Source of the DNA: Gambelia wislizenii
Lineage: Eukaryota; Chordata; Lepidosauria; Squamata; Crotaphytidae
Assembly (NCBI GenBank): GCA_030847615.1
Contig: JAUMIR010000004.1
Location: 70,711,001 to 70,775,000, forward strand
Direction: 5' to 3'
DNA: 64,000 nt
The translations under genes and the position numbers were made by a program. Each line of letters begins with the position of its first letter. Positions within the stretch are counted from its first letter, which is position 1. Below the pieces are notes generated by a model. That model was given only the letters and a program-made list of their open reading frames with translations. It did not search any database and had not been told where the DNA came from. This document shows, one piece after another, positions 12,781 through 23,439 of this stretch.

Positions 12781-12782
12781 GA

Positions 12783-13770
12783 CTATGGAACATAATTTGT
12801 TATTGTTATTTGCTGTTGACTGAGACATATGGTGACCCTATGAAGACCTCCAAAAGCCCAGTCTATTGTCTTGCTCAGATCTTGCAAATTCATAGCCACA
12901 GCTTCCTTGTTTGAATTAATCCAGCTGTGGTGAGGTCTTCCTCTTTCTCTACAGTTTTCCACTTTACCAGGCATTATTGTCTTTTCCAGTGAGTTGTGGT
13001 GTTTTATTATATGTCCAAAGCATGACAGTCTCAATTGTGCCATCTCGGCTTTTAGTGAGAGTTCAGGCCTGATATGCCCCAGAACCCATTCAATTGCATT
13101 TTTAGCAGTCCATAGTAAATGGAACTTTCCTTCAGCACCACATTTCAAATGGGTTTATTTTCTTCCTATCAGTGCTCTTCACTGTTCAGCTTTCACAACC
13201 ATACATAGAGATCAGAAATACTATGGCATAGATGATTTTGACTTCAATACAGTTGTCCCTTCACATTTGCTGGGGTTTGGTTCCAGGACCCCTCGTGAAT
13301 ACCCACATCCGTGGATACTCAAGTCCCATTATATGCAATGGCATAGCAAAATGGTGTCCCTTATACAAGATGGCAAAATCAAGGTTTGCTTTTTGGATTA
13401 TTATTTTTTTAAGAATATTTTCAAGCCGTGAATACTTAAATCCATGAATGCCAAATCCGTGAATATGGAGGGAGAACTGTATTTGAGTCTATATCTTTAC
13501 ACCTATATCTTTACGCCTAGTTTATTCATAGCTGTTCTTCTAAGTCATAAGTCTTCTGATTTCTGGACCACAGCCTCAATGTTGATTAATGATTGAGCTG
13601 AGGTATAGAAAATATTGAAGTGTTTCAGTGTTTTAATTACCCACTTTAAAATTATGTAAATCATCTGTGGTCATTATTTTTGTTTTCTTAACATTCAACT
13701 ACAATTCTGCTTTGCACTTTGTTAGCAGAAAGCATTCATATTTCATTAGTGTGAGTGTGTGTATATATAT
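12783..13770 (-). mobile_element. BovB (RTE) LINE 3' fragment, interrupted
   Basis: The minus strand encodes decayed C-terminal reverse-transcriptase sequence. The 12783-13148 frame includes LSCFGHIIKHHNSLEKTIMPG and a following GRPHHSWI motif, typical of the BovB C-terminus (GHIMR..DSLEKTI.LGK...RRGRP..RW). Sequence from 13482 to about 13760 continues the same element, but the copy is split at 13250-13479 by a TA-flanked MITE. Stops and indels show that it is dead. BovB is the presumed partner of the SINEs in this window. Confidence 0.85.
13250..13479 (+). mobile_element. TA-flanked MITE, family B, inside BovB
   Basis: A 230-bp element bounded by TA at 13248-13249 and 13480-13481. Ends read CAGTTGTCCCTTCA and (complement) CAGTTCTCCCTCCATATTCA. 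The body is about 90% similar by eye to 36238-36465. It has inserted into the older BovB copy, giving a relative age. Confidence 0.8.
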
Positions 13771-13845
13771 ATATGGCTGTTGACCTATGTCAAACCGATG
13801 AATGTCATAGGGTTTTCTTAGACAAGGAATGCTCCCTGAAGTTAC

Positions 13846-14165
13846 ATTTCTGTTGTTAATGGAATTGAAATTTTACTACCTGTCTTTTACTACCTGTCTT
13901 TTATTGCCCTTTGTCCCTATTCCTCACATGGCCAAGAAGGGGAGTGGCCTCTACCTGCACCAAAAACCCTCAATACCATCTTAACTGACAGCAGAGTAAA
14001 GTCTGAGACAGAATGCAGGCCTGTGACTCTAACATTGTCGCCCTTTTTCTTTTGTATGATTTTTTAAATAGTTGCCTGATGGAAAAGCCAGTGAAGCTTC
14101 AAAAGCTTGCATAATGTATTTTATGTTTTGGAGTTGGCAGAATAAAGGTATTGCTGCTTTGTGGA
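13846..14165 (+). mobile_element. unclassified interspersed repeat, copy 2 (Penelope-like tail?)
   Basis: Homologous to 9217-9540. It contains CACATGGCCAAGAAG, CCTGATGGAAAAGCCAGTGAAG and a terminal AATAAAGGTATTGCTGCTTTG. The hammerhead-like core is mutated here (CTGATGG, and AAAA in place of GAAA). Confidence 0.5.
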
Positions 14166-14169
14166 AGGT

Positions 14170-15985
14170 GGCAGTAGTGACTCTTGCCTGTTCCTTTCAT
14201 GGTCCTGCCACCTTACTCATCCTTTTCTGGCCATTCTAGTTACCATTAAAGGAGAGTGAAATGTGTGTGTGAATGTGACAAGACTATAGAGGAAATGAGT
14301 CAAGCTGACACTGACTTGTCTCTTGCATGGTCAAGATTTAAAAGGCTACCTCCATTGTCAGTGGTGTGACACTTTTGCTATTAATTCAGTCTACAACTTC
14401 TTTCAGAACATCCCACCTGCAATACTGGGATAATAATAGCTACCCTTCTATAGCTTTCTATAGCTCTTACAAGGATTATGGAGATAATTATATGAGCTAT
14501 TCTAAACATTTAAGAAGTACTGTAAATGCACCAGGAGTTAGCAAGGCTGCTATTGCCAAAGTTCAGAGACAAGGGTGGATCCTTATGCAGCCAAAGTAGT
14601 GTCACTTAGGCACAAGAAGGTAGTATCAGAAAGCCTGGGGAAGCTTAGGGTACAAATATGTATTTTAGGCAAAATATTTCCAAGACAATTTTGGGAACCT
14701 TCCCAAAAGTCCAATGAGGACTGAGTAGGAATACTGTCTAACAGGGTGGGTGAAAGTTTGGGGAGCACATGAGAGATAGAGAGAGTAGAGTTGGGGTGGC
14801 AGTTTTGTGGCTCATGAGCCTCTGATGCCTCAACAAGGGCCCCCGTGTATCTCCCAGAACTTTCAGACCCGTATCAAACCCCAGTCCATTCCCTGTCTGA
14901 GACTTTATTAGACTCAGCCAAAATCACATGATTACGATGTTACGCTAGTGCAAATGGTTTCCACTATTGCACAATGTTGTCATGTTCACATGGTCAATCT
15001 GTGCACCAGATGCAAATAAGGCGTTGCTTTAATTGATGGGACAAGCTGTCAATAGCCCTCAATATCACTCTTTTTGCAGTATTGAAGAGCATGCAAAAAA
15101 CACGTCCTGCTGTAATCGCGAGATTACAGCATGAATGGGTGGTCCTTTTCCCCCTCTCCCTGTTCCCAAGGAGAAATCATCTGGGTGAGAACATGAAAAT
15201 TATCCATAGGATGATCTTTTTATGAACTGTCCCAGTTTGTTTGCATGTTTTTAGGTTTGTTTATGTTTTGTATGTTCGTTTACTTTGCAAATTAAGGGGG
15301 TTTTGGTGTTTTTAAGTGTGCTCGTGTCTTCTCACGAGAATTGCTAAAATCTCACCCATGTTAAATTATGGAAGTAAAGTCTTGTTCTTAAAGTGTTAGT
15401 GGCGGTCATGCGATAATTTTGTGGCAGGTTTTTTGCACGATTACAACAACATGTAATAATAAGTATAATAATGCCACTACGTTTCTGCTTTCCTCATTCG
15501 CGGAATTACAGCATTTTAAGACGCTAGTCTGATAAAGTCCTGAAAAACAATTTGGCTTAAAAACACCCAGTTGAACCAGAACAGGCCTCAAGGGCTGGGA
15601 CTGGCCATTTAAAGGTTATTCCATTTTCAATCTATATAATGGCCCAGACAGCTTTCCCCCCCATAACCCTTTCCAACCTCTTCAGGGTTTGGAAAAAGGG
15701 GTGAATGTGGCCTACTGATTTCCGCTATCTGTGTGCAGCCCCAGAGAACTTTGGTGGCTGCCAACCCCTGGAACAGAGTATTCTGGAAGAAGGAATAGCT
15801 GATTAGCTAGAACTATATAAAAAGGAGCATTTACACATTGCAATATTCTTTTTCAGGTCCAAGATATTATTTTACTCTTAGGAATAGAGGAGTCCTGTTC
15901 CCCCTTGATGTCTAACAATAACAGTATGGAGTACTTCATTGATGAAGGTAACACTGATGCAGCTTTCTCTTATCTGGAAAGGCAA
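14170..15985. other. no gene seen; CpG-bearing segment with short perfect palindromes
   Basis: No coding sequence recognised. Between about 14930 and 15600 the sequence holds more CpG than its surroundings and two perfect hairpins: a 9-bp stem (GCTGTAATC, loop GCGA, GATTACAGC) at 15109-15130 and a 6-bp stem (CTCGTG...CACGAG) at 15321-15338. Confidence 0.45.
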
Positions 15986-15988
15986 GTA

Positions 15989-16377
15989 CAGTTGGCCTTC
16001 CACATTTGCAAGTTTAACTTTTGCGGATTTGATTATTTGTGGATTATTTGCTGCTGCCTCCACTGCTGCTCTATTTTAACAGGGACTTCAAGCCTCATGA
16101 GACTGAGAGAGACTGAAAATGTGCAGTGAGACTTATTAAGTCCCTAATAAAAATGGCGTAGTGCAGCAACAGAGGCAGCAGCAAGCCCTGCCAGCCAACT
16201 GATTTTGCCTTGTGAAGGAACCCTGTCGCCACAAAGACATTCATAGTGGATTGACTCTGCAGATTGTACTTTTTGTGTGTGTTAAATATGGTTTGGAGAC
16301 CTAGAGATAGTTGAGTTTTTTTCCACTTTTGTGGGGGTTCTGTGCCCCTAACCCCAGCAAATGTGGAGGGCCACCTG
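15989..16377. mobile_element. TA-flanked MITE, family C, with internal fold-back
   Basis: A 389-bp element between TA at 15987-15988 and 16378-16379. Terminal repeats read CAGTTGGCCTTCCACATTTG and (complement of the right end) CAGGTGGCCCTCCACATTTG. Inside, TGCTGCTGCCTCCACTGCTG near 16049 is the imperfect reverse complement of the block near 16163-16185, so the centre can fold back on itself. Tc1/mariner-superfamily non-autonomous element by end type and duplication. Confidence 0.75.
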
Positions 16378-17227
16378 TAAACACAAACAAGATCAACTAA
16401 CTTTCTTTTAGTTAGCAGTTCCTTAGATATGTAAAACTTTGCTTTCTTGAGGATAATAATTTACAATCAGTCTGTCCCTAATTTTTAATTAATGATACAG
16501 TTACTCTTGAGACTTTTTTTTATTTAAGTCAACCTGGCAATTTCAAAGTGTTGCTATTGGTTAGTCTGTTTTATCTGGATAACTCCCACATCTGCCTTAT
16601 ACAATTGGGAAGCCAGTAGGTTCAAAGCTAGACATGCATTACAAATTATTTACTTCTCCCTCCCTCCCTCTCTCTCACACACTCTTAGCAGGGAGAGCTC
16701 TGGATGTGTTGAACCCTAGAAAAACTCAGGTCTCTCTTTTGGTTAGAAAATGGGTTATTAAGTAACAGCCTACCCAACTGATGCTGACTCAGGCTGAAAC
16801 TAATGAACACCCTGGCTGGCCATTTGAAATTTATTGCACCTATTAATTACAACCATTAGCTGCAGCCAGTGAAATTTTTATAATGAGGACCCTTACAAGT
16901 TGCTTTCCTTGCAGCAAATTAACTGTGTGTATATGAGGGCTGAGGAGGGGAGGGGGTTAGAATCAATGGGATCAGCATACTTTGCAGAAGCCATGTTTTA
17001 ATTAGTAATTCTCTGCAAACACTGCAACCTGAAACACCAGCTGTATATGCACCATTATTTCCTTTTAAAGGGACAGTGCTTTCCTTTTACCAATTCAATT
17101 TATTTCTTCTTAGGTGCCCCCCCCACACACCAAAAGCAGCAGTTGGTTTCTCTCTGTGTATTCCCCCCCCCCGCCGCAAGCTGGCTGCTAACAAAGAAAT
17201 AATGCAGTGACATAAAGAAAAAAAAGA

Positions 17228-17246
17228 AAGTAGTAGTAGTAGTAGT
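17228..17246. repeat. (AGT)n microsatellite
   Basis: About six AGT units between an A-rich and a G/A-rich tract. Confidence 0.9.
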
Positions 17247-17309
17247 AAAAATAGGAGGAGTGGAAGACAGGGAAAGTGGAAGCAAAAAAACCCCAAACCC
17301 TCCTCCAGT

Positions 17310-17515
17310 TAACATCTCACTCTTCCTTTGAGGACCTCAGAGCAGTATATGAGGGGATTATCCCATTTTATCCTCACAAACAAGCCTGTGAGTAAAATTA
17401 GGTAGACTGAGAATGTTTCCCCCATTTGTCACTAAGTGCAGATCTGAGCCAAGGCCAAGTTGAGAAATTTAATGACCATCCCCACATTGGCTTGGATATT
17501 CCACCATTCTAGCCT
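17310..17515 (-). mobile_element. MIR-like tRNA SINE, decayed
   Basis: The order CCCATTTTATCCTCACAAAC, GCCTGTGAGTAAAATTAGGTAG, ACTGAGA, CCCCCATTTG, then GATCTGAGCC matches the same decayed SINE type as at 4208-4440. Borders are approximate. Confidence 0.5.
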
Positions 17516-18044
17516 CCTTTCCAGAGCTGAGGAGCATGTGGTCTTCCAGATATTACAATGCAATTCCCAGCAGCCTTAGCAACATTGCCAATGGTAAGGC
17601 ATTGTCCACCAAGGATACCTGGAGGAGCACATGTTGCCCAGTTCTTCTTTATCCTCTGTTCCATGGTTACTGAACAAAATCAAGGTATCTTGGCTGTTAA
17701 TAGTTTATTAAAGGAGACTAGATGTGAAGGAGAGTGGGAATCCTTAATCTTGCATAGGTACATATAGAAGAGGAATTTCTACAGGTGCAGTTTTTATCAT
17801 CCATATATGACAAGCTACAGCAGCCTTTACAGTTAATTATCCTAAACTGATGGGCTGTTGATTACAAATAGCTGTTACAAATAGCTAACAGAGGGAGTGA
17901 ATGTTCCATCTTGAGCTTGTCATGAATCATTGGTCTTGATTCTATAGGTGGCCAATGTTTTTACTACCACATGGCTTTTTTGATATCCTTAATAATGAAT
18001 ACAATTTCTAAAAAACAAGTGTCTGAATATGTGACAATGACATC

Positions 18045-18905
18045 ATTGCTATTGTGCGCCTTCAAGACATTTCCAACTTATGGTGACCTTAAGGCAAACC
18101 CACCACAGGGTTTTCTTGGCAAGATTTGTTCACAGGGGGTTTGCCTTTGCCTTCCCCTGAGGCTGAGAGAGTATGACTTGCCTAAGTTTACTCAGTGGGT
18201 TTCCATGGCTGAGCAGGGATTTGAACCCTGGTCTGCAGAGCTGTAGTCCAATGCTCAAACCACTGCACCACACTAGGGCCCCGTCTATATGGTAACAACA
18301 ACAACAACAAAACGTATGGCGTTCAGTAGATCGATCATCCATACACACAGCCGTTCGGATACATACGTGTCATTCGGAAGGGGGGCAAGCGAATCCTCCG
18401 TAAACTCCGTGGATTCGGCGTTTGGGAGGATTAGCGAATCTCAAGCTAAAATCCGTACAGCCATTCGTGTTGTCAATGGTCTGTACACCCCATTTGCACA
18501 CACATGAACAGGCTGTGTAATCTGATTGGCTGGTTGAGCACAGGGGATGGGGCTAGCAAAGAGGGGAATCGGGAGCAGCTGCCATGTTGGATTCCCAGCT
18601 AAGTGAGAGTCGGGTAAGTCCATGAATTTTACATTTATTCCCTTTTTGTTGTTGTTGTTTTGTAAATATGGAAAACCGACTGTCTGCATAACAGCCACCT
18701 TTTTAAATTAAAAAAAAGTGGGGGGAGATTTAAAACCGCCGCTTGGATTGCTCGCTCCAGCTGGATGGGCAAGGGGGGTCATACAGAGTTTGGGGGGGTA
18801 AAAAATCATGTAGGCAGATCGTACGCATACAAATGGCTGCCTTTTCAGATTTGTTACCCCCCAAATGGATTTTTTAAAATTGTGTAGACGGGGCCTAGGT
18901 CACAT
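18045..18905 (-). mobile_element. Sauria-type SINE interrupted by DNA transposon
   Basis: The SINE occupies 18045-18276 and its last few bases resume at 18899-18905. It is near full length: BovB-like tail at the left (GAAGGCGCACAATAGC on the minus strand), body, then tRNA-like head with GGTTCAAATCCC. A 9-bp duplication, AATGACATC, lies at 18036-18044 and 18906-18914, outside both the SINE and the transposon (18277-18895) that later landed near the SINE 5' end. Confidence 0.8.
18277..18895. mobile_element. non-autonomous DNA transposon, PIF/Harbinger-like
   Basis: A 619-bp element with terminal inverted repeats GGCCCCGTCTATA (left) and GGCCCCGTCTACA (complement of right), and a 3-bp duplication TAG at 18274-18276 and 18896-18898. 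It encodes no transposase. It is unusually rich in CpG (for example near 18340-18440 and 18815-18835), which suggests it is young. The 3-bp duplication favours PIF/Harbinger over hAT or Tc1; superfamily is inference. Confidence 0.7.
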
Positions 18906-18914
18906 AATGACATC

Positions 18915-20195
18915 GTATTCTACCCATATGATCATTACCCATGCTTTTGTCAGAATAAGCCCACCTGGGGCTGGTCTGATTATATTTAAACATTTGTTGT
19001 TCCACTTTTTTGAGATAGGTATGTCCCAAAAAGGCATACTGATGGAAAAGAATATACTCATCAGTATATATTGGTCTGGATTTAGATTTAGCTTTAATTA
19101 GAGTAAACCTCTAGAAGTAAATGTTACATAAATTAGTCATTATTAATTTAAGATTAGACTACTGAAATCACTGGAATTTCTTAATCAAGATTAAATCCTA
19201 TTGATCTGAATGGGTCAGCTCTTGGGTTTGACTCTGTACCCATTGTGTAAGTAGTCAAAAGAAGAATTTAAAAACCAGCTAACCCTCTTGCTCTGTTCAT
19301 GGGACAGTGTTGCCTTTTGCCCCAGTTCATGGTGGAAGCTTTCACAAACTGGTTCACACCTCTCCTCATTGCCGACAGAATGTACAAAAAGGATAAAGAT
19401 TTCCAATTTCAGCAACAGGGCTCTAACTGTTAAACAGAGCAAAAACCCAGTGAAATCAGTAATTGTTGGTCTAAGGAATTGGTTCTGTCCAGCTGGTTCA
19501 GAAAGACATTTATTAGGGCTTGGAGAAAGTGACATTATTAAAGTGAGCATGCTGATTTCAGACAGCTCCCAATTCATCACTCTGACAGTGACAAACACAG
19601 CCTGAGGTTAAGCAAATGACTAAAGAGAATTCTCTGGCTTTACATTTTTAATGCTCACCACATTTTCTGGGCTGCAGAGGGTTCTATTCAAAGGATCCTC
19701 TCCCCTGAATAGAAAGGGCAGAGCTGGGCCATGAAACATGCTTAGATTTTGCAAATCAAGTAGGGCCTCTGACACTCGGCTAGTGCTAGTTCATTTATTT
19801 TTTAATTATTCCTCACTCCTTAAAAGATCCTTTTTCTCCATTTTTCCAGAAGAACAGGAGCATTTGACTCAGCTGTGCTGCCTCTATTCTTCCTTGCTCG
19901 TTCATCATTGTCTGCCCCCTGAATGGAAAGTGGAGGGTCAGTTTTAAAAGGCTCCATGCTACAAGCTTCCCTAAATACATCAATAGCTCCCTAATGGAAT
20001 TGGGAGTCTTGTCACTCAGACCACCCAGGTCTCCTGGCAAGAAATGTGCTTCAGATACTTTGGTATACTGTAATCCTCAACCCCCTCCCTGTACCTCAGA
20101 ATTGCATACAATTTGTTAATATAAGCAGCTTATCATCCTTACCACAGCTTCTTTTGCAACAGTATAACAATCACCATCACCATCTTTGTTTACAC
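18915..20195. other. no gene seen
   Basis: Non-coding. Overlapping open frames on both strands near 19215-19605 (105 and 127 codons) have no recognisable domain. Confidence 0.4.
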
Positions 20196-20430
20196 CTGGT
20201 CTTTCCACATAAATTGGGATTCAAAGTGGCTTACAATTTAAAATAAGTACAAATACATTGGATACCAATTTGTTTTCAAGTGCAGTGCAAATTACTAGCT
20301 TTGAACTTGAAAGCCTTATATGACTTGCGGTCAGGGCATCTCCAGAATTGCCTGCATGAACCTGTCCAAGAACAGAACCATTTCTCCATGTTCTTTTACC
20401 ATCTGCAATGGAACAGGTATGCCATCTATG

Positions 20431-20683
20431 TAGAATGACCCCCGTATCCACTGGGGATTGGTTCTGGGGGGAGTGTGGATACTGAAAAATGTGGATAATA
20501 GCAAACACCATTGAAAATAACGGGACTTCTGGTTTAAAATACCATAGAGTTGCCTTGAAGGACCTAGAAAATGGCTAGAGAGGACACATTTTCTAGGAAG
20601 ACTCTATGGTAGGTGTGCTGTTTTGTGTTCTGTGGATAATTGAATCAGTGGATATTGAATCAGTGGATACAGGGGTCCTACTA
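20431..20683 (-). mobile_element. TA-flanked MITE, family A
   Basis: About 253 bp. The ends resemble those of 41064-41315 and 58679-58928 (complement of the right end reads TAGTAGGACCCCTGTATCC). It contains the shared internal inverted repeat: ACCATAGAG...CATTTTCTAGG and its complement, here around 20540-20612. The right end is followed by TA. No coding sequence. Confidence 0.75.
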
Positions 20684-20939
20684 TATTGTGCAATGGCTTG
20701 CCTAAAGAGGTTCAACTTGGGCCCTCCACTGCGTAAAATCTGATGAGCAGTTTTATTCCTGGATATATTTAACTAATATGGCTTCCCCTTGTATGAACAC
20801 TTCAAAATTCTGCTACTTGTTGTTTGCTTTAATTGCTTTGTTCACTGCAATATGATTGGTTTGGCTTTGGTATAGCTTGCCTTGAGAACACCCATTTTCG
20901 GAAAGGGCAGATGTATTTATGATAAACAAACAAAATAAA

Positions 20940-21140
20940 TAACCCTAAATATGCTGAAGGAACCAGATCCTGTCTAATTTTGGAAGCTAAGTAGGGTTAG
21001 GCCTGGTTAGTACTTGTATGTGTGATCACTCAGGAATTCCAGGTGAGGATTCCTTGGCAAATAAAACACCATGAAATTAATGGGGTTGTCATACGTTGTC
21101 AGGAGACTTAAAGGCACATGCACATATGCACATAATGGTA
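20940..21140 (+). mobile_element. 5S rRNA-derived SINE with BovB-like tail
   Basis: The head is clearly 5S rRNA: CCAGATCCTGTCTAATTTTG, then GGAAGCTAAGTAGGGTTAGG and CCTGGTTAGTACTTG, covering the internal A-box region of the 5S gene. The 3' part (GGGGTTGTCATACGTTGTC, then GACTTAAAGGCACATGCACA) matches the BovB-like tail of Sauria SINEs. This composition corresponds to the 5S-Sauria SINE type known in squamates. Too divergent to be a 5S gene. Confidence 0.8.
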
Positions 21141-21146
21141 TTGTCA

Positions 21147-21510
21147 CCTAGTGTAGTCTTCTAGTTTATGCGCATTGATTGAGTCAATCCACCCATGGTG
21201 TGATCTCTCTCTTTTTGTACTGCCTTCCATTTTACCAAATATTATAATCTTTTCCAGTGATTCACATCACCTCATGATATGTCCAAAGTACATCTGTCTC
21301 AGTTTAATCATCTTGACTTCTATCTAGTGAGGGTTCAGGCTTGATTTGCTCCCATTCATTTTGTCTTTTTAGCAGTGCATGGTAACTACAGAACTCTCCT
21401 CCACCATCACATTTCAAATGAATTGATTTTCTTCCTGTCAACATTCTTTAATGTACTACTTTCACAACTATAGACAGAAATAAATTAATATAGCAACATT
21501 TAATATACAG
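21147..21510 (-). mobile_element. BovB (RTE) LINE fragment
   Basis: Nucleotide landmarks shared with the BovB copies at 13.0, 51.5 and 52.3 kb, in order: CTTTTCCAGTGA, ATGATATGTCCAAAG, AGTGAGGGTTCAGGCTTGAT, CACATTTCAAATGAATTGAT and TTTTCTTCCTGTCA. All reading frames are broken. Confidence 0.75.
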
Positions 21511-21925
21511 TCCATCCACTGACTTCTTATGCACTCAGACTCTCTGGGGAGAAAGATACTATAAGCAGGCAGCCATCACAGAAAGACCCTTTCTGCCTGC
21601 TGCACTTCACTTGGCTGGGGCACCCACAGATGGGTTTTTGAAGATTGTCTCATGGTCTAGGTAGCACATACTGCATTTGGGCACTAAGTCAAAAAACATG
21701 AGGGAGGAGAAGCACAAACGAACCATGCTGATATGTGTGCTGCATGCAATGTGTCTCTACTTGTTTACATATTTACAAGTCAAGTATCAGAGAAGAAACC
21801 TCTTCAGTAAGAAACTAACCGTCAATTTCCCTAACTCCTTCTGAAGGGCTTTAACCAACTTGATCCTCCTCCCTCCACTTTTCTTGCATAAGCTGGGACT
21901 GAATTGTAGCAGCCAGATGCTTGGG

Positions 21926-22165
21926 AACATAGGAAACTGCCATACACTAAGTCAAATATTGGTCCGATATTGGAAACAAAGTGGCATACAAATTAATTAA
22001 ATAAACCCAGCAGCTAGATTCGAATGTATTATTGTTTACATTGAGTGGCAACTGCTTTGTAGGTTTTCCCATCAGTAACTTCCACAGTCCTACCTAAACA
22101 TAATAGGGATTGGACCTGGGAGTTCTAAATGCAAAACATGAGCTCTGTTCTAGAGTCCATGCCCT
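21926..22165 (-). mobile_element. tRNA-derived SINE (Anolis SINE2-like), decayed
   Basis: The left end GAACATAGGAAACTGCCATA corresponds to the 3' end of a widespread sauropsid SINE (GAACATAGGAAGCTGCCTTA). The right part (GGGATTGGACCTGGGAGTTC, TAAATGCAAAACATGAGCTC) is the reversed tRNA-like head with B box. Other pieces of the family lie at 27.69 and 40.64 kb. Confidence 0.6.
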
Positions 22166-22311
22166 TCCCTAGTTTCTCCTTCCTCAAATAGCCACCAGAT
22201 ACATCAAGTGAGGGCAATTGTTGAAGGAACAGGGGCCAATTTTTTGCCACTGTGGCTCCCCCGTCAAAAAAAAAAACAAAAAAACAAACACAAGTAGACA
22301 CCAACAAGCTC

Positions 22312-22522
22312 ACACCATTCTCCAGATACAAGAACACAGAGCAAAGGCTCAAACTACAGGAAAAGTGATTCCACCTAAACATTAGGAAGAACTTCCTGAC
22401 AGTAAGAGCTATTCAGCAGTGGAATGCATTGCCTCGGAGTGTGGTGGAGTCTCCTTTGGAGGTTTTTAAACAGAGGCTGGATGGCCATCTGTCGGGAATG
22501 CTTTGATTGTTTATTCCTGCAT

Positions 22523-22558
<36 letters not shown>

Positions 22559-22598
22559 GGATGGCCCTTGTGGCCTCTTCCAACTCTATGATTCTATG
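22312..22598 (+). mobile_element. CR1 LINE 3' end
   Basis: 3' non-coding end of a CR1 element: CACCTAAACATTAGGAAGAA, CAGTGGAATGCATTGCCTCG, GAGGTTTTTAAACAGAGGCT, GGATGGCCATCTGTC, and the terminal CTATGATTCTATG octamer repeat. It is 5' truncated. A (TG)n microsatellite at about 22524-22555 has expanded where most copies read GGCAGGGGGTTGGAC. Confidence 0.9.
22524..22555. repeat. (TG)n microsatellite inside CR1
   Basis: About fifteen TG units. Confidence 0.95.
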
Positions 22599-23319
22599 AA
22601 AATCAGAGGATATTGCCAGTTTCTGTTTTTGGCTGCTTTCAGCTAGTTTTCTTTCTTGGGAAAGCTATTGGGTGGTGTTTCAATGGTATCTGGCACACCT
22701 GGAAGCCAGCCAGGTATGGCTTTTGACATGTTCTGAATTTCTTCCATACATTTTTTGGCAGATGCTGTTGTGGACTTTGAGGAGTCTGGAAGACCGCTAA
22801 AAGTCCCTGGAGGCTTTTTGCTCTGTCCATGAGCAAAAAGATTTCATAGGTATTTGTGTTACTATCTTCCTATAAAAGTCAGTTAAGACTTCCTGTATAT
22901 TACAGATGGAGAAATGCAGCAGGACGTCTACCTGAAAGTGAGGCAGGATATCTGTCCTGAAGATTTAGTCAAAAAGCTGCATTTATGTTTGAAACAAAAT
23001 CCTCCAAAATTATATTGCAAAGCAGGCTAACAACTGGACCCTATGGAAGCAATTTCTTTGTGCCACCACCGAGCTCTAATGAGTGGTGTTCTCTGTCCCA
23101 CTTTGCACAAATTTATTTATAATTATATGCCTGTTATATAGCTAGCACATATTTCAGGATTTTGTTATGGACAACCTGTAATCCACCAACCAGAAAGGTC
23201 ATCAGATTATTAAATAAGACAAGGTAGATCAAAGCCAGTCCTCCCCACAAAAGTATTTGGTCTGGTATTATAGTACAGTAGAAGTTCATTTAGGTGTCAG
23301 TCAAAATGTTATACTATAT

Positions 23320-23435
23320 TTCAGAGGAAGGAACTGGCAAAACCACCTCTGAGTATTTCTTCCCTAAGGAAACTCTATGAAATTCATGGGGTTGCGATAA
23401 GTCAACACACTGGATTGCACACACGAAATGCAATC
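23320..23435 (+). mobile_element. Sauria-type SINE, 3' half
   Basis: AGAGGAAGGAACTGGCAAAA, CCACCTCTGAGTATTTCTTCC, CTATGAAATTCATGGGGTTG then CGATAAGTCAACACACTGGA correspond to the body and BovB-like tail of a Sauria-type SINE in plus orientation; the tRNA head is absent. Confidence 0.6.
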
Positions 23436-23439
23436 CAGA

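Noticed and set aside
19215..19605. Overlapping 105- and 127-codon frames on opposite strands
   Set aside because: No recognisable domain or splice sites.
20981..21016. 5S rRNA gene
   Set aside because: Only part of 5S is present, divergent, and joined to a SINE tail.
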